A DNA stretch of 38,008 nt. Source: Phycisphaerae bacterium. Its GTDB lineage: Bacteria; Planctomycetota; Phycisphaerae; UBA1845; PWPN01. The position numbers and the translations under genes were made by a program. Below the pieces are notes generated by a model that saw only the letters and a list, made by a program, of their open reading frames with translations, ran no database searches and was not told the origin of the DNA. Positions 31,338 to 38,008 of this stretch are shown here, one piece after another (position 1 is the first letter of the stretch; every line of letters begins with the position of its first letter). The stretch spans positions 1 to 38,008 of the forward strand of contig JAFGKA010000537.1 of assembly GCA_016928855.1 (NCBI GenBank). The letters run 5' to 3'.

Positions 31338-32231
31338 ATGCGCCGGACAACTGAACGAACCTGTCCCATTCTTCGAGCACCCGTTTTCCGGCCTCCCGCC
31401 TGCTTTTCCAAGCCATTGCGGCTTGCGAGCCGGCTGCCAATCGTGCTGGCGATGGCCCTGGCCTCCTGCGCGTCGCCTGCGACGGGTCCTTTCGAATCCG
31501 ACTCGCGGCTTGGCGAGATCCGCAGCGTATCGTGCGAGGGCGCCTACCCCCGCCACCTGCAGGGCATCTGCACGAATCGTCGCGACTCGATCTACTGGTC
31601 CTTCACGGACGTGCTGGTCCGGACCGATACCGCCGGCCGCATGATCCATCGCGTGGACGTGGCCAGCCACCACGGCGATCTGTGCTTGCACAAGGGCCGA
31701 GTCTACGTCGCGGTCAACCTTGGCGCGTTCAACCAGCCGCCCGGCCGGGAAGACACGTGGGTCTATGTCTACGACGGCGAATCGCTCGACGCCCTGGCCC
31801 GGCACCCCACGCCCGAACTGGTGCACGGCGCGGGCGGCATCGCCTGGCAGGGCGACAGCTTTATCGTCGTCGGGGGATTACCTGAAGGCACGGACGAGAA
31901 CTACCTCTACGAGTACGATGAATCGTTCACCTTTCGCAAGCGGCACGTCCTGCCCAGCGGCCACACGGACAAAGGCATCCAGACCGCGGCGTTCGTCGCC
32001 GGGCACTGGTGGTTCGGATGCTACGGCACGCCGCGCGTAATGCTTCAGGCTGATCCGTCGTTCGCGCTGGTCGGCCGATTCGAGTTCGACTGCGCACTGG
32101 GGATCACGGACCTGCCCGACGGGCGCGCGCTGGTGGCCAACAACCGTCGTCAGGCGGATGGCTACGTCGCCTGGGCGCAGGTTGCCGTCGTGGACGAGCA
32201 ACGGGGCTTTCGGTTCCTGGACGCCGAATAG
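31338..32231 (+). CDS. Lipoprotein with beta-propeller-like domain, unknown function
   Basis: This 297-residue protein carries a lipoprotein signal (LPIVLAMALASC, cysteine at about residue 44) after an unusually long N-terminal region. The mature part shows repeated short blade-like blocks with small and aromatic residues: LGEIRSVSCEGAYPRHLQGI, SIYWSFTDVLVRTD, HHGDLCLHKGRVYVAVN, WVYVYDGESLDAL, GAGGIAWQGDSFIVVGG and ITDLPDGRALVANN. This is a propeller rhythm, and no catalytic motif is evident. AGGAG lies 12 bases before the ATG, a long spacing; an in-frame TTG at 31416 would give a tighter signal peptide. It is anchored to a membrane, probably in the periplasm. Confidence 0.7.
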   Translation: MRRTTERTCPILRAPVFRPPACFSKPLRLASRLPIVLAMALASCASPATGPFESDSRLGEIRSVSCEGAYPRHLQGICTNRRDSIYWSFTDVLVRTDTAGRMIHRVDVASHHGDLCLHKGRVYVAVNLGAFNQPPGREDTWVYVYDGESLDALARHPTPELVHGAGGIAWQGDSFIVVGGLPEGTDENYLYEYDESFTFRKRHVLPSGHTDKGIQTAAFVAGHWWFGCYGTPRVMLQADPSFALVGRFEFDCALGITDLPDGRALVANNRRQADGYVAWAQVAVVDEQRGFRFLDAE

Positions 32232-32285
32232 GGGCAACGCGCGCCCAAGGGACCCGCAGCGGACGGCATGTGTTCAGCGGCCGCC

Positions 32286-32314
32286 TTGGCCGCCCACCGC
32301 GCGGATGGTAGACT
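32286..32314 (+). promoter_or_regulatory. Candidate promoter of the second glycosyltransferase
   Basis: TTGGCC (32286-32291) and TAGACT (32309-32314) are 17 bases apart. The GTG start at 32322 is only 7 bases after the -10 box, which would make a leaderless mRNA. No ribosome site is present. Confidence 0.4.
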
Positions 32315-32321
32315 CGTCGCC

Positions 32322-33455
32322 GTGACGCCTATTCGCCTGCTCATGGTGATCACCGACCTCGAAATCGGCGGTGTGCCACTCCACTTGCTGCGCCTGGCCA
32401 CGGCATTGCCTCGCGAGCGATTCGAGATCCTCGTTGTGCCGTTGGCCGACGTCGGGCCCGTTGGCCGACGCCTTCACGATGCGGGCATTCGCGTCGAGCC
32501 ATGCGGGGCCCGGTCCGTCCGTGACGTGGCCGCACTTGACCGGTTGCGTCGAACGATCCGCCGGTTCCACCCGGACGTCATCCACGCCCTTCTGTTTCAT
32601 GCAAACGTCGCCGTCCGCCTGGTTGCGCCGCTGGCCGGGGTGCCGGCCAAGCGGATCGTCTGCGAGATCCAGACCGTCGAGCAGGAGCGCCGCTGGCACC
32701 TCGCCGTCGAGACGCTGACCTGCCGGCTCTCGCGGCTGCTCGTGGGCAACTCGCCATCCGTCGTGGAGCACCTTCACAAGGCCGCTCATGTGCCCCGCAG
32801 CCGGCTGGCCCTGGTCCGTGGCGGCGTGGACGTCGAAGCTATCAACGCCGCCGTTCCCGCGAGCCGCGCCGGGCTCGGCGTTGGCACCGATGAGCCGTTG
32901 GTCCTCTGGGCCGGCCGCCTCGATCCGGTCAAAGGCCTCGACGAGCTGATCGCCGCCACGGCTGACGTCCGCCGCCGACACCCGTTGCAGCTCCTCCTCG
33001 CCGGCAGCGGCGATTATGAGCCCACCGTTCGCCGGCTGATTGCCCAGGCCCAGGCCGAGGATTACATCCACCTGCTCGGGCCGCGGGACGATGTGCCCTC
33101 CCTGCTGGCTGCTGCCGACATCTTCGCCTTTCCATCCCGCACAGAGGGCCTTCCCAACTCTCTAATGGAGGCTATGGCGGCGGGCAAAGCGATCGTCACG
33201 GCCGACGTACCCGGCTGCCGTGACTTGGTGCGGCATGAAGACACGGCCCTGCTCGTTCCCGCGCGCAGCGCCAAAGCACTGGCAATCGCCATTGAGCGGC
33301 TCCTGCAGGATGCACCGCTTCGCGGCCGCCTGGGTAGCAACGCAAGGAACCACGCGGCCAGCCACTATGAATGGTCGTCCAGTGTCGATGCTTGGCACGC
33401 GGTGTACGAACACCTCGCGCGCGGCGACGCTCCCTGCCCGCTTGCTCCGATTTGA
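32322..33455 (+). CDS. Glycosyltransferase, family 4 (GT-B)
   Basis: This 377-residue enzyme has the GT4 pattern. The N-terminal acceptor domain opens IRLLMVITDLEIGGVPLHLL with the glycine-rich loop, then FHPDVIHALLFHANV. The donor domain begins LVLWAGRLDPVKGLDELIAA and contains LLLAGSGDYEP. The E-x7-E pair is in SRTEGLPNSLMEAMAAGKAIV, followed by DVPGCRDLV. I chose the GTG at 32322, where the family homology begins and which sits just behind a -10-like box; the ATG at 32268 would add 18 unrelated residues. It is one of two GT4 genes in the window, 17 kb apart and not in an operon. Confidence 0.83.
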   Translation: MTPIRLLMVITDLEIGGVPLHLLRLATALPRERFEILVVPLADVGPVGRRLHDAGIRVEPCGARSVRDVAALDRLRRTIRRFHPDVIHALLFHANVAVRLVAPLAGVPAKRIVCEIQTVEQERRWHLAVETLTCRLSRLLVGNSPSVVEHLHKAAHVPRSRLALVRGGVDVEAINAAVPASRAGLGVGTDEPLVLWAGRLDPVKGLDELIAATADVRRRHPLQLLLAGSGDYEPTVRRLIAQAQAEDYIHLLGPRDDVPSLLAAADIFAFPSRTEGLPNSLMEAMAAGKAIVTADVPGCRDLVRHEDTALLVPARSAKALAIAIERLLQDAPLRGRLGSNARNHAASHYEWSSSVDAWHAVYEHLARGDAPCPLAPI

Positions 33456-33983
33456 TTTGCAGCCTGGAGCAATGTCATTCACCATAAGCGGAAGTGACCG
33501 GATGACGGTGCGAAATACTCGGCCGCGGCCCATTTTTTTATAGGTCCGCCGCCAAAACGCTCCGCTCGGACTCTTCCCAACACATAGCGGTCTTCGAGGA
33601 TGATTCCACTAGATGTGGGGGGCAACCGTCTCAAACGTCAAAAAAGGAAAAGCCCCGTCAGCCCTCGTATGGTCTATTGCGGTGTTTTCCCGACTGGCGG
33701 CGATCGAAAGGTGTGATATTGTTGGCTCCGAGGGAATCGATCATCGCGGTCTGAGCACGGAGCCCGGAAGTCGAAAATGGACGAGAGACATCCGGGGGGC
33801 GCACAATAGAGGTGTTCGGACCGCCGCGACCGGCATATCCGTTTCGCCGACAAGCGGCCCAGATTTGAGAGTCATGGAGGACGAGAGGTGCATGCGAGCA
33901 TGTGATCGCTGCGCCGACGCTGCGGACGGGTCATGAATGACCTGGCGGCGGGCGGACGAGAATAGCCGATGGAGACGCTCACG
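33456..33983. other. Stretch of about 530 bases without a recognised gene
   Basis: Apart from the terminator-like site at 33521-33539 I find a 7-bp stem (GGCTCCG 33724-33730 with CGGAGCC 33758-33764) but no RNA family I can name. Frames here have a poor protein composition. Confidence 0.4.
33521..33539 (+). terminator. Possible terminator after the second glycosyltransferase
   Basis: GGCCGCGGCC (33521-33530) is followed by CA and seven T. The palindrome leaves almost no loop, so the hairpin would be weak. Confidence 0.3.
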
Positions 33984-34223
33984 ATGGCAACCACACAGCC
34001 CGTCAGCCTGGCCGAACGGCAGGATGAGATTGCCGTGACACGGGAATCCGTGCTGGACATGGTTGATTCGTGCCAATTTAAAGGCATCGTCTTCATCGAA
34101 CGATATGCACCGAAGGCAATCACGGTGCGGCATTACCGAACCGATCGCATGGAGGCGGTCGGGCGTCTGAGACGGTTCGGCGGACCCAGGCAACAGCTGT
34201 CTCAGAACAATGGGCACCGATGA
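33984..34223 (+). CDS. Small protein of unknown function (79 residues)
   Basis: The frame begins MATTQPVSLAERQDEIAVTR, continues DMVDSCQFKGIVFIERYAPK and YRTDRMEAVGRL, and has a balanced composition. The ATG at 33984 follows GGAG by 9 bases; an in-frame ATG at 33969 would add five residues. The stop lies inside a 10-bp terminator-type stem (34215-34246), which supports a real transcription unit. The family is not recognised. Confidence 0.5.
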   Translation: MATTQPVSLAERQDEIAVTRESVLDMVDSCQFKGIVFIERYAPKAITVRHYRTDRMEAVGRLRRFGGPRQQLSQNNGHR

Positions 34224-34252
34224 GGAATGGATGCTTCATCGGTGCGCCTCTT
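34215..34252 (+). terminator. Terminator-like hairpin overlapping the stop of the 79-residue gene
   Basis: A perfect 10-bp stem (GCACCGATGA with TCATCGGTGC, 34215-34224 and 34237-34246) has a 12-base loop. It is followed by a modest T-containing run (GCCTCTTTG). The TGA stop codon of the upstream gene is part of the left arm. Confidence 0.5.
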
Positions 34253-34538
34253 TGCTCGTCGACGCTTCCTGTGAACGAAGAAGCCTTCACGGAGGCCCGG
34301 CGAGCCCTGAACGAGTGGATCGGTGAGACGACAGCTAACGACGTGTGAAATCAGAAGAGTGCAAAGCAGGCCCGGGGACGTGTGTCACGGAAGCGTTCCG
34401 CTCGACTGTCAAGTGGATGTGCACGGACCGCAGACCGCGCTTGATGGTTCCCTCGCTCGAAGCCCTTTCCGAAGGAATGCTTCCACCCGGGCCTGTTATT
34501 TTTTTCGCACCACTCGCGAACGAATCGAGGAAGCAAGG
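34224..34538. other. Intergenic stretch of 315 bases
   Basis: Apart from the hairpin at its left end and a T7 run at about 34499-34505, I see only a 25-residue frame from a GTG at 34271 that I do not call a gene. The 34539 gene starts near a GAGGAAG sequence. Confidence 0.4.
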
Positions 34539-34841
34539 ATGCTGATCGACGAAGACGACCGACACGTCGTGCGCTGGGCAATCGAGAAGGCCTATACCTT
34601 CGAATACCGGCGCCAGAACGACCTGCCGGACCCCTGCCTTCGCGTACAACTCGGGCTGAGCACCGCCTTCTTCCATAAGGGCAAGCTCGTACATTGGTCG
34701 GCCGATTGTCCAGGCAGCTATCTCGACCAACTCATGCTCGAGATGACGAGCCTGTTCGCGATGTGCTCGACGTGCCGTGCCTACGTAAGCCCGGAAGTCG
34801 TCCTGACGCCCGCCGAGGAAATCAGCCTCAAGGCGATCTGA
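34539..34841 (+). CDS. Small protein of unknown function (100 residues)
   Basis: This frame begins MLIDEDDRHVVRWAIEKAYT and continues with LRVQLGLSTAFFHKGKLVHW, SYLDQLMLEMTSLFAMCSTC and SPEVVLTPAEEISLKAI. The composition is protein-like, with both hydrophobic and acidic surfaces. GAGGAAG lies about 5 bases before the ATG. A CSTC pair occurs near residue 80. The longer upstream frame (from 34323) has a shadow-like composition, so the start at 34539 is preferred. The family is not recognised. Confidence 0.5.
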   Translation: MLIDEDDRHVVRWAIEKAYTFEYRRQNDLPDPCLRVQLGLSTAFFHKGKLVHWSADCPGSYLDQLMLEMTSLFAMCSTCRAYVSPEVVLTPAEEISLKAI

Positions 34842-34908
34842 GGCCCCCCGAAGCGAGCAGCCAGCGTCTTCTTGGCCCCGCCAAACCAAGCCCACGAAAC
34901 ATCGTCGC

Positions 34909-34938
34909 TTGACGTCATGGACGGCGTGAATCTAGAAT
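34909..34938 (+). promoter_or_regulatory. Promoter of the lipoprotein gene at 34996
   Basis: TTGACG (34909-34914) and TAGAAT (34933-34938) are 18 bases apart, a good sigma-70-type match. The transcript would have a leader of about 50 bases before the ATG. Confidence 0.6.
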
Positions 34939-34995
34939 CCGGCTGGCGCCGCCGGTGAAGAGCGGCACCAGGGTGCAAACGCGAGCGACTGATAC

Positions 34996-35535
34996 ATGAA
35001 GACAACTACACAGATGCGAATCGTCGGCGGCCTGCTCCTCGCAAGCCTCGGCGGTTGCGCCACAACTCCGAAGGTCTCGCCCGACGCGGGAACCGCACTG
35101 GGCATGCTGGCGGTTCGCAGCATCCAGATCCAGCCGTTCACCAAGATCAGAAGCTTCGACGCCGACGCGACGCCGGACGGAATCGGTGTAGTCCTGCGGC
35201 CGGTGGATCAGTTCGGCGACCCCGTCAAGATCATGGGCCACCTGTACTTCGAACTCTACGCGTACCGGCCGGCCTCCGGCGAGCCCAAGGGCGAACGGCT
35301 CGAGTTCTGGGATCGCACCCTCGCCACGGCCGACGACGTGAAGCTCTACTGGGACCGCACCGCGCAGATGTACGAGTTCCCGCTGGCCTGGACGCAGGGT
35401 CTGCCGCCAACACCAAGCCGCAAGTACCTGCTGACGGTCAGCTACCGCACGCCGTGGGATGAGACACTCGAGGATCAATACGAGCTTGAACTTGCCATGA
35501 CGCGCGAGCAGGTCACAGGTACGGCGGAACGCTGA
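34996..35535 (+). CDS. Lipoprotein of unknown function (179 residues)
   Basis: The signal peptide RIVGGLLLASLGGC ends in a lipobox with Cys at residue 21. The mature part has blocks RSIQIQPFTKIRSFDADATP, IGVVLRPVDQFGDPVKIMGH, LYFELYAYRPAS and FPLAWTQGLPP, then RKYLLTVSYRTPWDETLEDQ, which look like a beta-sandwich. The upstream promoter (34909-34938) and the 65-base gap to a second lipoprotein gene suggest a two-gene unit. The family is not recognised. Confidence 0.7.
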   Translation: MKTTTQMRIVGGLLLASLGGCATTPKVSPDAGTALGMLAVRSIQIQPFTKIRSFDADATPDGIGVVLRPVDQFGDPVKIMGHLYFELYAYRPASGEPKGERLEFWDRTLATADDVKLYWDRTAQMYEFPLAWTQGLPPTPSRKYLLTVSYRTPWDETLEDQYELELAMTREQVTGTAER

Positions 35536-35600
35536 TGCGGCCGCGGGGGCAGACACACACTGGCACAACGAACTCCGGTCCCAGAGTGATAGCAAGTCGT

Positions 35601-35912
35601 ATGCGGTCGAGAATCCTACCCATCGCAGGCATCGCCCTGTCTATCGCCGCCGTTGCCGGCAGTGGCTGCAGCCATGGCAAGCTCAAGCACGATCGTTGGC
35701 AGGCGCTGCGAATCGGCCAATCACGCGACGACGTCAAGGCCGCGCTCGGTAAGCCCCTCGACGAGCGGCGTGACCGCTTGACCTTCACGAAGCCGAAGGA
35801 CGGCATCGCCGTCGAAGCATGGTTCGACCCACAAAACGAGACGCTCACGTTCACGCAGTGGTCGGACCCCGTCCACGGCATACGCTCCAAAGGCGATCCA
35901 CCGAGCGAGTAG
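35601..35912 (+). CDS. Small lipoprotein with BamE/SmpA-like domain
   Basis: This 103-residue lipoprotein has a signal ILPIAGIALSIAAVAGSGC with Cys at about residue 22. The mature domain WQALRIGQSRDDVKAALGKP, then LTFTKPKDGIAVEAWF, matches the l-x-G-x-s-x-d-x-V-x2-x-L-G-x-P signature of SmpA/OmlA/BamE proteins, which bind or stabilise the outer-membrane assembly machine. I chose the ATG at 35601 because the signal peptide starts there; an ATG at 35535 overlapping the previous stop (TGATG) would add 22 residues before the signal. It is probably outer-membrane anchored. Confidence 0.7.
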   Translation: MRSRILPIAGIALSIAAVAGSGCSHGKLKHDRWQALRIGQSRDDVKAALGKPLDERRDRLTFTKPKDGIAVEAWFDPQNETLTFTQWSDPVHGIRSKGDPPSE

Positions 35913-36532
35913 CCGAGCGAAAAAAGGTGTCAGGAGCGGAAAAAGGTGTCACCCATTAGCCCCCACGTTGTCAAGCCCAAAAAGCGTCCGTAGGCGACTT
36001 GGCCCTTGTTGAGCCGATCGCCGGATACCGCCGTCTGGCCTGCCGCTGCCTGGATACGCGCCCTGGTCTTCGGTTTTTTTGGCTATCGTGCCACAGCGGC
36101 TGGGCCGCGGGCACGCTCCAGTCACCCATCAGGATCAAGGCTTGGGCCGGTCCGCGGGCGACCGCGCTCAGCCCCTGGCTCAACCGAGCCCCAGAAAACC
36201 GTCGGTATCCGTAGTCGTGTCGGCATGTCTGAAGCCTACTACACGCCGCACCGATAGGCAAAAGGAATCGACTCCTTACCTTCCCCATGCTCGCACGCCG
36301 CCGGCTACTTGCAGCCGTGGTTCTCCGTGTACCGATGGACACAATGGCGCCTGCGTGCCTCAAGAGACCTCTCGAAGACGCGGTACTCCGCCGAATAGGC
36401 CCGGTCTTCAGCCTGCACCGTAAAGGTACCCGAATGTCAGATCGCGTTGTACCTGCCAGGGAACCGTTGGCGCAGGCCGTCTGTGTCGGTTTTGTGCACC
36501 GTCTCCTGGGTGTGAAACGGATCGGCGTCGGC
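35913..36532. other. Degraded or non-coding stretch of 620 bases
   Basis: Neither strand has an intact protein-like frame. The left end carries the tandem GAGCG-A6-GGTGTCA repeat (35915-35951). On the minus strand several blocks read like pieces of one protein broken by stops and frame changes (for example RIQAAAGQTAVSGDRLNKGQ and AEDRAYSAEYRVFERSLEAR), so a decayed gene or transposable-element remnant is plausible. I cannot name the family. Confidence 0.4.
35915..35951. repeat. Tandem 19-base repeat, two copies
   Basis: GAGCGAAAAAAGGTGTCA (35915-35932) and GAGCGGAAAAAGGTGTCA (35934-35951) differ at one base and follow each other with a 19-base period. It lies at the junction between the BamE-like gene and the degraded stretch. 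Confidence 0.75.
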
Positions 36533-37657
36533 CTATGGCCGTGCCAGCCGGCGCAGCACATCGCAGCCGCGGTGGAGAACGGACTGCTCGGCCGCATAGC
36601 TGATACGGAAGTGCGTGTCCCGCTCACTGAACACGTTGCCGGGAATGATCAGCAGGCCGTTCTCGATCGCCCGCTCGACAAACGCCGTCGCACTCGCGTA
36701 GCCGTCGGGCACCTTCGGAAAGAAGTAGAACCCGCCGCCAGGCCGGACGATCTCGTAATAGTCCCGCAGCGCGCCATGGACGAACTTGCGGCGGGCGCGG
36801 AATTCGTCCACGTGCACCGTGATGTCAACGTCCATCGCCGCCAGGCCGGCATATTGCACCATGCTGGGCGCACAGACGAACGTGTACTGCTGCAGTTTCG
36901 TCATCGCCTCGATCAGCGGCCGCGGTCCCGCGGCGTACCCGAGGCGCCAGCCGGTCATGCCGGCCGACTTGCTGAAACCGCGCAGCAGGAGCGTCCGGTG
37001 GCGTGCCTCGCGCCAACCGCTCGGAGCAGTCCCGTCATAGCTGAGCTGGCAATAGATCTCGTCGGAAATGAGGATCAGGTTGTGTCGCTCGGCGATGTCG
37101 GCGGCCTGCTTCATCTCTTCGGCGCTGAGCACGACGCCGGTCGGATTGGAGGGCGAGGCGAGGATGAGCACCTTCGTCCGCGGTGTGATCGCCGCCTCGA
37201 TCCGGTCCGGGTGCAACCGGAAATCCGGGTACGTATCCACGAACACCGGCACGCCACCGAGAAGCCGGACGGCATGCTTGTAGATCACGAAATAGGGATC
37301 GAGGCAGACCACCTCGTCGCCAGGGTTCAGCAGGGCCATCAATGACAGGAGAATGCCGCCGCTGACGCCGGACGTCACGAGGACACGCGCATCACCCAGC
37401 GGGCCAAACTCGTCGATCAACGCCGCTTCGATGCGAGCACGCAGCTCCGGGATGCCCTGCGTGAGGGTGTATCCGTTTCGCCCGCTGCGAATCGCTTCGA
37501 TCGCGGCGGCCTTGGCGGCGTCGGGCACGTCGAAATCCGGCTGGCCGATCGACAAGTTGATCGGGTCCGTCAGCTTCGCGCCAAGATCAAATACCTTGCG
37601 GATCCCCGATGCATCCACCGCGTGGCATCGTTGCGAAATGAACGACTCGACAGACAT
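36533..37657 (-). CDS. Class I/II aminotransferase, aspartate aminotransferase-like
   Basis: This 374-residue PLP enzyme moves an amino group between amino and 2-oxo acids. The PLP lysine is K230 in RGFSKSAGMTGWRLGY. Supporting residues are NPTG (N171), D199 and Y202 of ISDEIYCQL, R238 after the lysine, and the N-terminal NLSIGQPDF. Length and motif order match fold-type I subgroup I-gamma aminotransferases (AspC/AspAT family, prephenate- or methionine-related members). The ATG at 37657 follows GGAGAG by about 6 bases. It is the last gene read leftward from the small basic protein, with a terminator between them. Confidence 0.9.
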   Translation of the reverse strand: MSVESFISQRCHAVDASGIRKVFDLGAKLTDPINLSIGQPDFDVPDAAKAAAIEAIRSGRNGYTLTQGIPELRARIEAALIDEFGPLGDARVLVTSGVSGGILLSLMALLNPGDEVVCLDPYFVIYKHAVRLLGGVPVFVDTYPDFRLHPDRIEAAITPRTKVLILASPSNPTGVVLSAEEMKQAADIAERHNLILISDEIYCQLSYDGTAPSGWREARHRTLLLRGFSKSAGMTGWRLGYAAGPRPLIEAMTKLQQYTFVCAPSMVQYAGLAAMDVDITVHVDEFRARRKFVHGALRDYYEIVRPGGGFYFFPKVPDGYASATAFVERAIENGLLIIPGNVFSERDTHFRISYAAEQSVLHRGCDVLRRLARP

Positions 37658-37678
37658 CAACCACTCTCCGCCGCTAAT

Positions 37679-37705
37679 GGAAAACCCCGACGACACTCGC
37701 CGGGG
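37679..37705 (-). terminator. Terminator of the small basic protein gene
   Basis: On the minus strand a 9-bp stem (CCCCGGCGA with TCGTCGGGG, one G-T pair) with a GTG loop is followed by TTTTCC. It lies 38 bases after the small basic protein stop and before the aminotransferase start. Confidence 0.7.
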
Positions 37706-37742
37706 CTTTCGGATATCAATCAGAACCGGACACGGCCCAACG

Positions 37743-37967
37743 TCACTTCTTGACCTCGCCGGCCGCGGCGTCCTTCTCGTCCTTCTTCTTCTTGCTCTTG
37801 CCGCCCACGGTGACCTTGCGGTGAGCCACCTTGACCAGCCCGAACACACTCTGATCATCTTCCCAGCGTTCTTCGTCCTGCAGGGCCTTGATGCGCTCGG
37901 CTCGGGTCAGAACGTTACGGTGCCGCTCCAACGCGTTGCGGCTCTTCAATGACGGATGCAATGACAT
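37743..37967 (-). CDS. Small basic protein (planctomycete/verrucomicrobial family)
   Basis: The 74-residue chain MSLHPSLKSRNALERHRNVL, then TRAERIKALQDEERW and VFGLVKVAHRKVT, and a Lys-rich tail (GGKSKKKKDEKDAAAGEVKK), matches the small basic protein family found in planctomycetes, verrucomicrobia and relatives. The family's function is not known; its conserved size and basic character suggest an RNA- or ribosome-related role. AGGAG lies 9 bases before the ATG. The gene ends at a clear terminator. Confidence 0.85.
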   Translation of the reverse strand: MSLHPSLKSRNALERHRNVLTRAERIKALQDEERWEDDQSVFGLVKVAHRKVTVGGKSKKKKDEKDAAAGEVKK

Positions 37968-38008
37968 GACTTCATACTCCTGCTGCGCCCACTCTCCGGG
38001 CGTCAGAA

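Noticed and set aside
33724-33764. Possible riboswitch or small RNA before the 79-residue gene
   Set aside because: Only one 7-bp stem with a long loop is visible; no known RNA family's core could be matched by eye.
34271-34348. A 25-residue frame starting with GTG
   Set aside because: It has a protein-like composition but no clear ribosome site, no homology and too short a length to support a gene call.
35971-36627. Minus-strand open frame of 218 residues at the degraded stretch
   Set aside because: It is Arg/Ser-rich, without domain or ribosome site, and overlaps the 3' end of the aminotransferase; better explained as a shadow or decayed DNA.

Overview
The window is high-GC bacterial DNA, most likely from a planctomycete, possibly the Phycisphaerae side of the phylum. 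The evidence is a 74-residue lysine-rich protein of the planctomycete/verrucomicrobial 'small basic protein' family at the right edge, a PEP-CTERM protein, a secreted sulfatase, a Tat-exported Gfo/Idh/MocA oxidoreductase, an LptD-like outer-membrane protein and several lipoproteins. I see no phage genes, intact insertion sequences or CRISPR. It reads as a stretch of chromosome with two or three accessory patches. The taxonomic call is inference from these families, without a database search.

Left part (1-10.9 kb). On the minus strand an ECF sigma factor overlaps a membrane anti-sigma-like protein, followed by a small ORF coupled to a secreted protein that runs off the left edge. On the plus strand is a tightly overlapping six-gene pseudopilus cluster: a GspE-like ATPase, two GspF-like membrane proteins and three pseudopilins. 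A small ribbon-helix-helix-like protein lies on the minus strand, then a large LptD-like protein and a PEP-CTERM protein with a strong terminator.

Middle (11-25.1 kb). A sulfatase diverges from a TauE/SafE permease. Next come an unknown 270-residue protein and a glycosyltransferase. A gene-free stretch holds eight hairpins in mirror order inside inverted repeats. It is followed by a Tat-type oxidoreductase, tRNA-Ala(GGC), and a four-domain sulfur-transfer flavoenzyme downstream of an ArsR-type repressor that has a well-formed promoter/operator. A zinc alcohol dehydrogenase, an L,D-transpeptidase, bS18, a Trm112-like protein and a 2-hydroxyacid dehydrogenase complete this part.

Right part (25.1-38 kb). 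A four-gene minus-strand operon encodes a DUF1460 amidase, an extremely cysteine-rich secreted protein, a secreted protein of unknown function and a small membrane protein. Its leader region carries a G-quadruplex-type hexamer repeat and a promoter overlapped by an inverted repeat. Then come a methyltransferase, a PilZ protein, a lipoprotein, a second glycosyltransferase, two small unknown proteins, two lipoproteins (one BamE/SmpA-like), a degraded stretch with a 19-bp tandem repeat, an aminotransferase and the small basic protein.

Three things deserve most attention: the mirror-symmetric hairpin element (15956-16429), the DUF1460/cysteine-rich operon (25154-28803), and the putative persulfide-responsive ArsR plus sulfur-relay fusion (18012-20936).
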